Assembly (NCBI RefSeq): GCF_022846655.1
Contig: NZ_AP025667.1
Location: forward strand, 2,331,001 to 2,395,000
Length of the DNA stretch: 64,000 nt
From: Streptomyces seoulensis
Lineage (GTDB): Bacteria; Actinomycetota; Actinomycetes; Streptomycetales; Streptomycetaceae
Direction: 5' to 3'
Both the position numbers and the translations under genes were made by a program. This document shows, one piece after another, positions 26,421 to 34,433 of this stretch; position 1 is the stretch's first letter, and each line of letters opens with the position of its first letter. The notes below the pieces were generated by a model that made no database searches, was not told the origin of the DNA, and saw nothing but the letters and a program-made list of their open reading frames with translations.

Positions 26421-26615
26421 TCAGAACTTGATGCCGCCGAGGAGGCTCGCCAGGCTCTCGCCGCCCGCCTTGATGCTGGGGGCGATCGCCGTGCTCGCCA
26501 GGTAGAAGCCGAACAGGGCGGAGACGACGGCGTGGGAACCCTTGAGCCCGTCCTTGCGGAAGAACAGGAAGACGATGATGCCGAGCAGGACCACGCCGGA
26601 CATGGAGAGGATCAT
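26421..26615 (-). CDS. smeA: SmeA, small sporulation membrane protein
   Basis: A 64-residue membrane protein: helix 1 MSGVVLLGIIVFLFFR, a short basic turn RKDGLKG, helix 2 AVVSALFGFYLASTAIAPSI and a short tail. It matches SmeA of S. coelicolor, known to direct SffA to sporulation septa. The start is clear: AGGAGGT, six bases before ATG 26615. A GACAC (minus strand, 26633-26629), the core of WhiA sites, overlaps the ribosome-binding region. One pentamer is weak evidence. Confidence 0.85.
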   Translation of the reverse strand: MILSMSGVVLLGIIVFLFFRKDGLKGSHAVVSALFGFYLASTAIAPSIKAGGESLASLLGGIKF

Positions 26616-26835
26616 TTGGGACCTCCTGGTGTCGAAGGGGGGACAGTCACCATGAGTACTTCCAGGATCACAGAATGTATCCATACGATAAAAGGTGCAA
26701 GTGGGTGAAATTCGGCGTTTTTCCCACGTGTGGTGGAGCCGCCGGTCACCCGGCCGGGCAGAGCCCCCACGCCGGTGCGCGAGCCAGTACGCTGGCGATT
26801 CACCCGAACGGAAGTCATGAGAGGCGGTCCGGCCG
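26616..26835. promoter_or_regulatory. AT-rich divergent promoter region of smeA
   Basis: The stretch 26660-26715 is the most AT-rich in this part of the window and should hold the smeA promoter. No exact WhiG-type (TAAA/GCCGATAA) pair was found. GACAC at 26629-26633 could be a WhiA half-site. The ankyrin gene begins at the right-hand end. Confidence 0.4.
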
Positions 26836-27228
26836 ATGAGCGAAGCCCCCGACCCGGAGGTCGTGGAGCTGGCGACCAAGATCTTCGACCTGGCCCGGCA
26901 GGGACGGACCGAGGATCTGGTGGCGTACGTCGACGCGGGCGTCCCGGTCGGACTCACCAACGACCGCGGCGACAGCCTCGTGATGCTCGCCGCGTACCAC
27001 GGGCACGCCGACGCGGTCCGGGCGCTGCTGGCGCGCGGCGCCGACGCCGACCGGATCAACGACCGGGGGCAGACGCCGCTCGCCGGAGCCGTCTTCAAGG
27101 GTGAGACGGCGGTCATCCGGGCCCTGCTCGACAGCGGCGCCGATCCGGCCGCGGGAACCCCCTCGGCCGTCGACACCGCCCGCATGTTCGGCAAGACGGA
27201 ACTGCTGGAACTGTTCGGCGCGCGCTGA
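26836..27228 (+). CDS. ankyrin-repeat protein
   Basis: A 130-residue soluble protein made almost wholly of ankyrin repeats: DRGDSLVMLAAYHGHADAVR, ALLARGADADRINDRGQTPL, then AVIRALLDSGADPAAG. Three full repeats plus end caps are seen. Such small ankyrin proteins mediate protein contacts; the partner is unknown. ATG 26836 is behind GAGAGGCGGTCC. It is transcribed divergently from smeA. Confidence 0.85.
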   Translation: MSEAPDPEVVELATKIFDLARQGRTEDLVAYVDAGVPVGLTNDRGDSLVMLAAYHGHADAVRALLARGADADRINDRGQTPLAGAVFKGETAVIRALLDSGADPAAGTPSAVDTARMFGKTELLELFGAR

Positions 27229-27441
27229 TCCTTCGGCGACCGCCTCCGCGAGGCGGCGGAGAACCACACGGAGAACCACGGGGGGAGGCGGAGGGGGACC
27301 GCCGGGAAATACGGTCGCGGCGGCACAAACCGCGGGTCATCATGACGACGTGATTCACGGACGCGATGGCTGGGCAGGTGTTGCCGCACCACGCGGGCCG
27401 TGAAGCGGCCCGCAAGGGGCCCCGACGAGAGGCAGAGGGAA

Positions 27442-27536
27442 ATGGGTAGCAGCAAGCAGAAGACGGCGGGCGCTCCGACGTTGTGTCACGCGGCCAGGTG
27501 ATGAGTGTTCCCCGGTTGCGTCGACGCTTGATGTGA
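27442..27536 (+). other. two overlapping mini-ORFs before the HEAT-like gene
   Basis: ATG 27442, behind GAGGGAA, opens a 19-codon frame (MGSSKQKTAGAPTLCHAAR) that ends at 27501. Its stop overlaps ATG 27501 (TGATG) of an 11-codon frame (MSVPRLRRRLM) ending at 27536, whose TGA overlaps an in-frame GTG (27533) of the next gene as GTGA. The chain looks like a translated, coupled leader. Confidence 0.4.
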
Positions 27537-27547
27537 GGCTGTTTCCC

Positions 27548-28966
27548 ATGTTCGATCCGGTCATAGCGCCCAGCGGTACCCTGCTCGGCCTGCTCCAGCG
27601 GGGCCGGGGTGACGGCACCCTGCACGCGCTCACCGCCCCCCGCGCGGAAGCGCTCCAGGCCCTCGACCACTGCGTGCTCCACGATCCCCGCCACGACTGG
27701 CAGGTGGAGAACCGCTCCCTGTACTACGCGCGCCTCTACCTCGACCTCCACGGCGAGCTGGACGCCATCGAGGCCCACCTCCTCGATCCCGAGGACGCCC
27801 TGCACACCGACGAGTCCCGCACCGGACTCGCCCTCGCCGTGCTCGGCCACCTCGCCTCCTACGGCAGGCTCGACGCGCTCGCCCTGCTGCGCCGGTACGC
27901 CGCCACGGGCGCCAACTGGGCCTGGGCGCTGGACGAGCTGGCCCTGCGCGACGACGACGCGGGCCTGCGCGCCCTCGCCGCCCCCGTGCTGGCCCGCTTC
28001 GGCACCGACCCGGCGGGCGAGGCCGAACTCGCGGCCACCGTCCGCGACGCCTTCGAACCGAGGCCCTGGCGCCTGTGGGCCGACGACCCGCGCGAATCCG
28101 TCTCCACCCGCGTCCGGGCCGCGAGCGAGGCCGGCAGCTTCGACCGCTGGCAGCGGCAGATGCGGCCCACCGGGCCACGCCCCGGCTGGAGCGTGGGCGC
28201 CGTCTTCGAGTGGGCCCAGCAGGGCATCGAGCGCGGTGCCGCCCTCCATGTCCCCGCCGCCCGCTGTCTGGCCGCCGTCGCCGCGCCCGAGGACCGGCCG
28301 GAGATCCTGGCCGCCGCCCGCGCGGGCACCGACGGCGCCCGCTGCACCGCCCTGCGCTACCTCGCCGACAGCGAGGCGCCCGAGACGCTCGACCTGGTCG
28401 AGGCCGCCGTCGCGGACGGGACGAGGGTCGTCGTGGACGCCGCCCTCGACGCGTTCGAGCGGATGCCCACCCCGGCCGCCGTCGACCGCGCCCGCCGCTG
28501 GGCCCAGCGGCCCGACGCGCTCGGCGCCGCCGCCGGACGCGTCCTCGCCTGCCGGGGCGGCGCCCAGGACAGCGACCTCGTCCTCGGCGCCCTGCGCGAG
28601 GCCGTGCGGGGCGAGGGCCCCGACGCGCCGACCCTGTGGACCCTCGTCGACGGCGCCGGACGCCTCGGCATCGCCTGCGCGGCACCCGTGCTGCGCCATG
28701 TGTACCGGGAGACGGCCTCCTCCCATCTGCGCGGCCGTGCCGCCCGCGCCCTCGCCGCCACCGACCCCTCCTTCGCCGCCGGGTTCGCCGTCGAGTGCCT
28801 CTGGGACTGCGAGGAGACCACCCGCGAACTGGCCGCCCGCCACGCCGAGACCGGCGACGCCCGCGTCGTCGAACGCCTCCGCCGCCTGGCCGCCGACCCC
28901 GCCGAGGAGGACGAGGTCCAGACGGCGGTCCGCAGCCGCTTCGACCAGGACCCGCAGCCTCTGTGA
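27548..28966 (+). CDS. HEAT/adaptin-like helical repeat protein
   Basis: A 472-residue cytosolic protein of paired helices, as in HEAT repeats: repeated segments such as ARCTALRYLADSEAPETLDL, VVVDAALDAFERMPTPAAVD and LRGRAARALAATDPSFAAGF. The N-terminal third (DPRHDWQVENRSLYYARLYL) is a separate conserved part. No enzyme motif is present; scaffold or regulator is likely. ATG 27548 has GAGG nine bases upstream; an in-frame GTG at 27533 would be coupled to the mini-ORFs. A strong terminator follows. Confidence 0.8.
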   Translation: MFDPVIAPSGTLLGLLQRGRGDGTLHALTAPRAEALQALDHCVLHDPRHDWQVENRSLYYARLYLDLHGELDAIEAHLLDPEDALHTDESRTGLALAVLGHLASYGRLDALALLRRYAATGANWAWALDELALRDDDAGLRALAAPVLARFGTDPAGEAELAATVRDAFEPRPWRLWADDPRESVSTRVRAASEAGSFDRWQRQMRPTGPRPGWSVGAVFEWAQQGIERGAALHVPAARCLAAVAAPEDRPEILAAARAGTDGARCTALRYLADSEAPETLDLVEAAVADGTRVVVDAALDAFERMPTPAAVDRARRWAQRPDALGAAAGRVLACRGGAQDSDLVLGALREAVRGEGPDAPTLWTLVDGAGRLGIACAAPVLRHVYRETASSHLRGRAARALAATDPSFAAGFAVECLWDCEETTRELAARHAETGDARVVERLRRLAADPAEEDEVQTAVRSRFDQDPQPL

Positions 28967-28975
28967 CGAGACCCG

Positions 28976-29015
28976 AAAAGGGGGGCTCACCGGCACGCCG
29001 GTGAGCCCCCCTTTT
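28976..29015. terminator. strong bidirectional terminator
   Basis: AAAAGGGGGGCTCACCGGC and its complement form a 19-bp stem (28976-28994, 28997-29015) with a tiny loop and T/A tails on both sides, between the HEAT-like gene and pxpC. Confidence 0.9.
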
Positions 29016-29020
29016 TTCGG

Positions 29021-29890
29021 TCAGCGGCGGCGTACGGGCACGAAGCGCAGCGGTGTGCCCGGCCTCGCCTGGGCCGCGCCCGCGAGGTCGGCCGGGTGGA
29101 CCACCGCCGGGACCGGGTAGCCGCCGGTCGTGGGATGGTCGGCAAGGAAGATCAGCGGGTGGCCGTCCGGGGGGACCTGGACCGCGCCCAGGACCATGCC
29201 CTCGCTGGGGAGTTCGCCCGCTCGCGAGCGTTCCAGCGTGGGTCCCTCCGTGCGCAGGCCGATGCGGTTGCTGGCGGGGGAGACCCGGTACGCGACGGTC
29301 GTCAGGTCGCTCAGGGCCCGCGGGGTGAACCAGTCCTCGCGGGGTCCCGGAGTGATCCGCAGGACCAGTTCGGCCGGGGGAGCGGGCTGCGGGGCGGTGT
29401 CCGTGCGGGCGGGAGGGCCGGCCGGGGCGCCGAGGGGGAGCACCGTGCCGTCCGTGAGGGGCGGTGGGCCCAGGCCCGACAGGAGGTCCGTGGAACGGCT
29501 GCCGAGCACCGGTTCCACCGCGACACCTCCCGACACCGCCACGTAGGTACGCACCCCCGCCACCGCCGTCCCCACCTCCAGCACCTCGCCGGCGGGCACG
29601 CGGACCGGTGCGCCCCAGGGCGCCGGGCGGCCGCCCACCGTGACCGGGCAGGGCGCGCCGCCCACCGCCACGGTCACCGACGAACGCGCCCGTACGGCAC
29701 AGCCGTCGAGCGTCGTCTCCAGCACGGCCGCGTCGGGGGAGTTGCCGGCCAGCCGGTTGACGAGCGCGGCCGAGGGCGGGTCGAGCGCACCCGAGCGGGG
29801 CACGCCCAGGTGGGCATGGCCGGGCCGCCCCCGGTCCTGCACGGTCGTCAGCGCGCCCGCCCGCACCACCACCAGCGCACGGTCGGTCAC
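29021..29890 (-). CDS. pxpC: 5-oxoprolinase subunit C
   Basis: PxpC, the carboxyltransferase-fold (KipA/AHS2) subunit of the prokaryotic ATP-dependent 5-oxoprolinase, which opens pyroglutamate to glutamate. The 289-residue protein shows TTVQDRGRPGHAHLGVPRSG at its start, SGALDPPSAALVNRL, and the later PVPAVVHPADL and GTPLRF of the family. The GTG start overlaps the pxpB stop (GTGA). Last gene of the operon. Confidence 0.92.
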   Translation of the reverse strand: MTDRALVVVRAGALTTVQDRGRPGHAHLGVPRSGALDPPSAALVNRLAGNSPDAAVLETTLDGCAVRARSSVTVAVGGAPCPVTVGGRPAPWGAPVRVPAGEVLEVGTAVAGVRTYVAVSGGVAVEPVLGSRSTDLLSGLGPPPLTDGTVLPLGAPAGPPARTDTAPQPAPPAELVLRITPGPREDWFTPRALSDLTTVAYRVSPASNRIGLRTEGPTLERSRAGELPSEGMVLGAVQVPPDGHPLIFLADHPTTGGYPVPAVVHPADLAGAAQARPGTPLRFVPVRRR

Positions 29891-30504
29891 GCTGCCCCCA
29901 CCGGGGCGAAGCGCACCCGCGTGCCCGGTGCCAGCAGGGCGGCCGGTTCCCGCGCGGTGTCCCACAGCACGGCGTCCGTACGCCCGATCAACTGCCAGCC
30001 GCCCGGCGACGAGCGCGGGTACACCCCGGTGTACGGCCCGGCCAGCGCGACCGACCCGGCCGGGACCGCCGTACGCGGGGTGGACCGGCGCGGCGCGTAC
30101 CGGTGCTCCGGCAGGCCGGTGAGGTAGCCGAAGCCCGGGGCGAAGCCGCAGAAGGCCACCGTGAACACCGTGCCCGCGTGGATCTCGGCCACCTCACGCG
30201 GCGTCACCCCCCAGTGCGCGGCGACCTCCGCGAGGTCCGGCCCGTCGTAGCGCACCGGGAGTTCGACCGGGACGGAGGTGGCCGGGGGAGCGGGCGGCAC
30301 CTCGGCGCCGGTCAGTTCGGCGGCCCGGCGTACCGGGTCGTCCACACCGTCGAGCAGGACCGTCCGGGCCGCCGGGACGATCTCACGGGCCGACAGCGAG
30401 CCCTCCGCGCGCCGCCGCAGCAACTCCGCGTGCAGGGCCCGCGCCTGTTCGGCCGAGGCGACCTCCACCAGCAGCGCGTGCTCGCCCACCGGCAGCGCCC
30501 TCAT
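29887..30504 (-). CDS. pxpB: 5-oxoprolinase subunit B
   Basis: PxpB (KipI/AHS1 domain), 205 residues. The family motif FCGFAPGFGYLTGLP and the C-terminal SSPGGWQLIGRT are complete. With PxpC it forms the ATP-using part of 5-oxoprolinase. In Bacillus the homologue KipI also binds a sporulation kinase, a function not implied here. ATG 30504 overlaps the pxpA stop (ATGA). Confidence 0.93.
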   Translation of the reverse strand: MRALPVGEHALLVEVASAEQARALHAELLRRRAEGSLSAREIVPAARTVLLDGVDDPVRRAAELTGAEVPPAPPATSVPVELPVRYDGPDLAEVAAHWGVTPREVAEIHAGTVFTVAFCGFAPGFGYLTGLPEHRYAPRRSTPRTAVPAGSVALAGPYTGVYPRSSPGGWQLIGRTDAVLWDTAREPAALLAPGTRVRFAPVGAA

Positions 30505-31268
30505 GCGAACGCCTCCACCGGCACGCCCGCCGAGGCCAGCCGGGTCCGCACCCGCCGGGCCAGTTCGACCGCGCCGGGGGTGTCGCCGTGCAGGCACAGG
30601 GAACGGGCCCGTACCCGGATGCGGGCGCCCGACAGCGCGGCCACCTCGCCGGACCGGGCGAGGTCCAGCGAGCGCGCCACCACCGCCTCCGGGTCGCTGA
30701 CCACCGCGCCCTCCCGGTCGCGCGGCACGAGCGTGCCCTCGTCGGTGTACGCGCGGTCCGCGAACGCCTCCGGCACCGCGCGGAGGCCCGCCTTCGCGGC
30801 GACCTCCAGCAGGCGCGAGCCGGGCAGCCCCAGCACCGGCAGCCGGGCGTCCGCGAGGAGCACCCCCTCGACCACCGCGCGGGCCTGCTCCTCGTCGCGC
30901 ACGACCCGGTTGTAGAGCGCGCCGTGCGGCTTGACGTACGCCACGCAGGCTCCCGCCGCCCGTGCGAACACCTCCAACGCGCCGATCTGGTAGGCGACTT
31001 CGGCCGCCAGCTCGGCGGCCGGGACGTCCATCGCGCGCCGTCCGAAACCGGCGAGGTCCCGGTAGGACACCTGGGCGCCGATCGTCACCCCGCGCGCGGC
31101 CGCCAGTTCGCACACCCGGCGCATCGTGGGCGCGTCCCCGGCGTGGAAGCCGCAGGCCACATTGGCGCTGGTGACGACGGAGAGCAGTTGCTCGTCGTCG
31201 GTCAGCCGCCAGCGGCCGAAGCCCTCGCCGAGGTCGGCGTTGAGATCGATCGGCTCGGTCGCGGTCAT
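30501..31268 (-). CDS. pxpA: 5-oxoprolinase subunit A
   Basis: PxpA (LamB/YcsF family), 255 residues, the third subunit of prokaryotic 5-oxoprolinase. Motifs: DLNADLGEGFGRW, SANVACGFHAGDAPTM, GAQVSYRDLAGFGRR and YVKPHGALYN. The ATG at 31268 follows GAGGTG with nine-base spacing; an upstream in-frame ATG at 31301 is less likely. It lies 37 bases behind the DUF1445 gene. Confidence 0.94.
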   Translation of the reverse strand: MTATEPIDLNADLGEGFGRWRLTDDEQLLSVVTSANVACGFHAGDAPTMRRVCELAAARGVTIGAQVSYRDLAGFGRRAMDVPAAELAAEVAYQIGALEVFARAAGACVAYVKPHGALYNRVVRDEEQARAVVEGVLLADARLPVLGLPGSRLLEVAAKAGLRAVPEAFADRAYTDEGTLVPRDREGAVVSDPEAVVARSLDLARSGEVAALSGARIRVRARSLCLHGDTPGAVELARRVRTRLASAGVPVEAFA

Positions 31269-31305
31269 CGTCTGCGGCACCTCCGTCGTTTCCGGACACA
31301 CGTGA

Positions 31306-32145
31306 TCAGTCGACGCCGACCACGCGGTACTGCTCGTCGCGCGCGTCGGTCAGGAACATCTGCCCCGGCGCGTGCGTGAGGGCGAACGGTGGCCGGGACG
31401 CCGTCACCGCTGCCTGCGGGGTCACCCCGCACGCCCAGAACACCGGGATGTCGTCCGGCGCCGGCTCCACCGGATCGCCGAAGTCAGGCCGGGCCAGGTC
31501 CGCTATGCCGAGCCCGGCCGGGTCGCCGCAGTGCACCGGGCCGCCGTGCACGGCCGGGAGCAGCCCGCTCTCCCGGATCGCGGCCCGCAGGTGCTCCGGC
31601 GGCACCGGGCGCATCGACACCACCATCGGCCCGCGCAGCCGCCCCGCCGGCCGGCACTGCCGGTCGGTCACGTACATCGGGACGTTGCGGCCCTGCTCGA
31701 CATGGCGGATCGGTACGCCCGCCCCGGCGAGCGCCCACTCGAAGGTGAAGCTGCACCCCAGCAGGAAGGCCACCAGGTCGTCCCGCCAGTACTCGCGCGC
31801 GTCGGTCGGCTCGGCCACCAGCTCGCCGTCCCGCCACACCCGGTAGCGGGGCAGGTCGGTGCGCAGGTCCGCGTCCGGGGCGAGGACGGTCGTGACCGCG
31901 CCCGCGTCCGTCACGTCCAGCACCGGGCAGGGCCGGGGGTTGCGCTGGCAGAACAGCAGCATGTCGTAGGCCCAGTCGGCGGGCACCGCGATCAGGTTGG
32001 CCTGGGTGCGGCCCGCGGCGACGCCCGCCGTGGGGCCGGTCAGGCCCGCCCGGAAGCGGGCCCGCGCGGTCCGGGGGCTCCAGTCACGGGCGCCGGTGTC
32101 GGTCAGGGCCACCGGCCGGTCACCGGTCAGGTCGGGGCGCGTCAT
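31306..32145 (-). CDS. DUF1445 putative hydro-lyase (YcsI-like)
   Basis: A 279-residue protein of the DUF1445/YcsI family. Conserved segments are [46 protein letters not shown] and [17 protein letters not shown]1445-related domain occurs in mammalian D-glutamate cyclase, which interconverts D-glutamate and 5-oxo-D-proline. Its place in a pxp operon fits a role in oxoproline/glutamate metabolism; that is inference. ATG 32145 overlaps the MFS stop. Confidence 0.88.
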   Translation of the reverse strand: MTRPDLTGDRPVALTDTGARDWSPRTARARFRAGLTGPTAGVAAGRTQANLIAVPADWAYDMLLFCQRNPRPCPVLDVTDAGAVTTVLAPDADLRTDLPRYRVWRDGELVAEPTDAREYWRDDLVAFLLGCSFTFEWALAGAGVPIRHVEQGRNVPMYVTDRQCRPAGRLRGPMVVSMRPVPPEHLRAAIRESGLLPAVHGGPVHCGDPAGLGIADLARPDFGDPVEPAPDDIPVFWACGVTPQAAVTASRPPFALTHAPGQMFLTDARDEQYRVVGVD

Positions 32146-33446
32146 GCCAGCTCCCGCCCGCGGGTCTCCGGCAGCCCGAACAGCGCCAGCGCGGCCAGGC
32201 CGTAGCCCGCCGCGCCGAACATCAGCGCGCCGCCGACGCCCCAACTGTCGGCGAGGAAGCCCACCAGCGTCGGGAAGACCGCGCCCACCGCGCGGCCGGT
32301 GTTGTACGTGAAGCCCTGTCCCGTACCGCGCACCGGCGTCGGGTACAGCTCGCTCAGGTAGGAGCCGAAGCCGCTGAAGATGGCCGACATGCAGAAGCCG
32401 AGCGGGAAGCCCAGCACCAGCAGCAGGGTGCCCGCGCCGGGCGGGATGTTCGCGTAGGCCAGCACGCAGACCGCCGACAGCAGCGCGAACAGCCAGATGG
32501 TGCGGCGCCGGCCCAGCTTGTCGGTGAGGTGGCCGCCGGTCAGGTAGCCGAGGAAGGCCCCGGAGATCAGCAGCGCCAGATAGCCGCCGGTGCCGACGAC
32601 GGACAGGCCGCGCTCGGTCTTCAGGTACGTCGGCACCCAGGTCGCCAGCGTGTAGTAGCCGCCCTGCACACCGGTGGAGAGCAGACTGGCGAAGAGGGTG
32701 ATGCGCAGCAGGCCCGGCGACTTCGCCGTACCCGGCCGGAAGATCGCCGTGAACGAGCCGCGTTCCGGGCTGCGTTCACGGGCCGCCGCGGCCTTGGGGG
32801 CGTCGTGCACCCGGCGCCGCAGCCACACCACCAGCAGCGCGGGCAGCGCCCCGGTCCAGAACAGCACCCGCCAGGCGAGGTCCTCGTCCACGAAGGAGAA
32901 CACCAGCGTGTAGACGATCGCGGCCAGGGCCCAGCCGACCGCCCAGGAACTCTGCACCACGCCCAGCGTGCGCCCCCGGTGACGGGCGCTCGCGTACTCG
33001 GCGACCAGGATCGCCCCGACCGCCCACTCACCGCCGAAGCCGAGGCCCTGGAGGGCACGGAAGAGGAGCAGCGTCTCGTAGTTCGGGGCGAAGCCGCAGG
33101 CCACCGTGAACACCGCGTAGGTGACGACGGTGATCATCAGGGCCCGGACCCGGCCGATCCGGTCCGCGAGCACGCCCGCCAGCGCGCCGCCGAGGGCGGA
33201 CAGCACCAGGGTGACCGTGGTGAACAGGCCGGTCTGGCCGCTGTCCAGGTCGAAGTACGCCGCCAGCGCGACCATGGTCAGCGGCAGCGTGAAGTAGTCG
33301 TAGGAGTCGAGGGCGTAGCCGCCGAAGGCCCCGGCGAAGGCGCGGCGGCCGCGCGGGCCGAGGGCGCGGAACCAGCCGAGCGGGCCTTCTTCGTGGGCGG
33401 GGCGGTCCGGGGCGACGGTCAGCTCGGGTGGGGGAGTCGTGCTCAT
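32142..33446 (-). CDS. MFS transporter of the pxp operon
   Basis: A 434-residue twelve-helix major facilitator of the sialate/aromatic-acid symporter type. Motifs: [45 protein letters not shown] and [14 protein letters not shown]. First gene of the operon MFS-DUF1445-pxpABC, so it probably imports the acid handled by those enzymes (oxoproline or a related compound). ATG 33446 lies six bases after GAGGTG. Confidence 0.9.
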   Translation of the reverse strand: MSTTPPPELTVAPDRPAHEEGPLGWFRALGPRGRRAFAGAFGGYALDSYDYFTLPLTMVALAAYFDLDSGQTGLFTTVTLVLSALGGALAGVLADRIGRVRALMITVVTYAVFTVACGFAPNYETLLLFRALQGLGFGGEWAVGAILVAEYASARHRGRTLGVVQSSWAVGWALAAIVYTLVFSFVDEDLAWRVLFWTGALPALLVVWLRRRVHDAPKAAAARERSPERGSFTAIFRPGTAKSPGLLRITLFASLLSTGVQGGYYTLATWVPTYLKTERGLSVVGTGGYLALLISGAFLGYLTGGHLTDKLGRRRTIWLFALLSAVCVLAYANIPPGAGTLLLVLGFPLGFCMSAIFSGFGSYLSELYPTPVRGTGQGFTYNTGRAVGAVFPTLVGFLADSWGVGGALMFGAAGYGLAALALFGLPETRGRELA

Positions 33447-33557
33447 GGGCGGCACCTCGCAGAAGCGTGAGGGGGGTGCGGGTCGGTGAGCAGTGCGGGG
33501 GTCGTGCGGTGCGGGGACGTGCGGGTGCGGGCCTCGTGGGGGAGGGCCGTGCGGAGC

Positions 33558-33587
33558 ACCGTAGAGGATCGTTCAACGATCCTTCAA
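33558..33587 (-). promoter_or_regulatory. pxp operon promoter with palindromic operator
   Basis: On the minus strand TTGAAG (33587-33582) and TACGGT (33563-33558) are 18 bases apart. The perfect palindrome AGGATCGTTCAACGATCCT (33565-33583) fills the spacer. This is the position of a repressor site, most likely for the divergent GntR protein. Confidence 0.7.
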
Positions 33588-33631
33588 TGGGTACGTTGTC
33601 CCGTCCCCGGCTCTGCGGTTGAATTCCGGGC

Positions 33632-34324
33632 ATGGCAGAGCAGTTGACCCAACTGGCCGACGACCGCGCCCTCCTGGGCCGGACCAGCACCGCCGAACGC
33701 GTCTCCGACATCCTCCGGAGCCGCATCGCGGAGGGCTATTTCCCGCCAGGCACCCGGCTGTCGGAGGACAGCATCGGCGGCGCCCTCGGGGTGTCCCGCA
33801 ACACCCTGCGCGAGGCGTTCCGGCTGCTCACCCACGAACGGCTGCTCGTCCACGAACTCAACCGCGGTGTCTTCGTCCGGGTGCTCAGCGTCGCGGACGT
33901 GGAGGACATCTACCGCACCCGCGCCCTGGTCGAGTGCGCCGTCGTACGCGGCCTCGGCGAGCCCCCGTACGCCCTCGACGAGCTCGCCGGCGCGGTCGCC
34001 GAGGGGGAGGTGGCGGCACGGGAAAGTGACTGGAAATCGCTGGGGACGGCCAACTTCCACTTCCACCGGGAACTGGTCGCGCTGGCCCGCAGCGCACGCA
34101 CCGACGAGCTGATGCGCAGCGTCTTCGCCGAACTCCGTCTCGCCTTCCACCTCGTCGACCACCCCCGCCGCCTCCACGAGCCCTACCTCGCCCGCAACCG
34201 CCAGATTCTCGACGCCCTGCGCGCCGGCGACCCCGGCGGGGCGGAACGGCTGCTGTCGACCTACCTCGCCGACTCGCTGGAACGGGTGGTGGAGGTCTAC
34301 CGGCGCCGGGTCGACGAGGAGTGA
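33632..34324 (+). CDS. GntR/FadR-type regulator
   Basis: A 230-residue regulator: winged helix (residues about 18-85; LSEDSIGGALGVSRNTLREA, then LNRGVFV) and an all-helical FCD ligand domain whose metal-binding His/Asp residues lie around NFHFHRELV. It is divergent from the pxp operon, and the palindrome between them is its likely site. Ligands of this group are carboxylic acids, in line with 5-oxoproline or glutamate sensing. Confidence 0.9.
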   Translation: MAEQLTQLADDRALLGRTSTAERVSDILRSRIAEGYFPPGTRLSEDSIGGALGVSRNTLREAFRLLTHERLLVHELNRGVFVRVLSVADVEDIYRTRALVECAVVRGLGEPPYALDELAGAVAEGEVAARESDWKSLGTANFHFHRELVALARSARTDELMRSVFAELRLAFHLVDHPRRLHEPYLARNRQILDALRAGDPGGAERLLSTYLADSLERVVEVYRRRVDEE

Positions 34325-34419
34325 CGCAAAGGGTGTTGCGGCCGCCGGGAACGGGGGTCTCGCGCCACTGTGACGGCCGTCGCTTCCGCACCGTTTGGGT
34401 TGTTGTCGGACCGAGGACC

Positions 34420-34433
34420 TAATCTGTGCACCG
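34420..34433 (+). promoter_or_regulatory. probable leaderless promoter of the SMC-like operon
   Basis: TAATCT (34420-34425) lies seven bases before the GTG start at 34433, and no ribosome-binding site is present. TTGGGT 19 bases before the -10 could be the -35. The mRNA probably begins at or next to the start codon. Confidence 0.55.

Noticed and set aside
26616..26835. WhiG promoter for smeA
   Set aside because: GCCGAATT is present on the minus strand but without a TAAA at the right distance.
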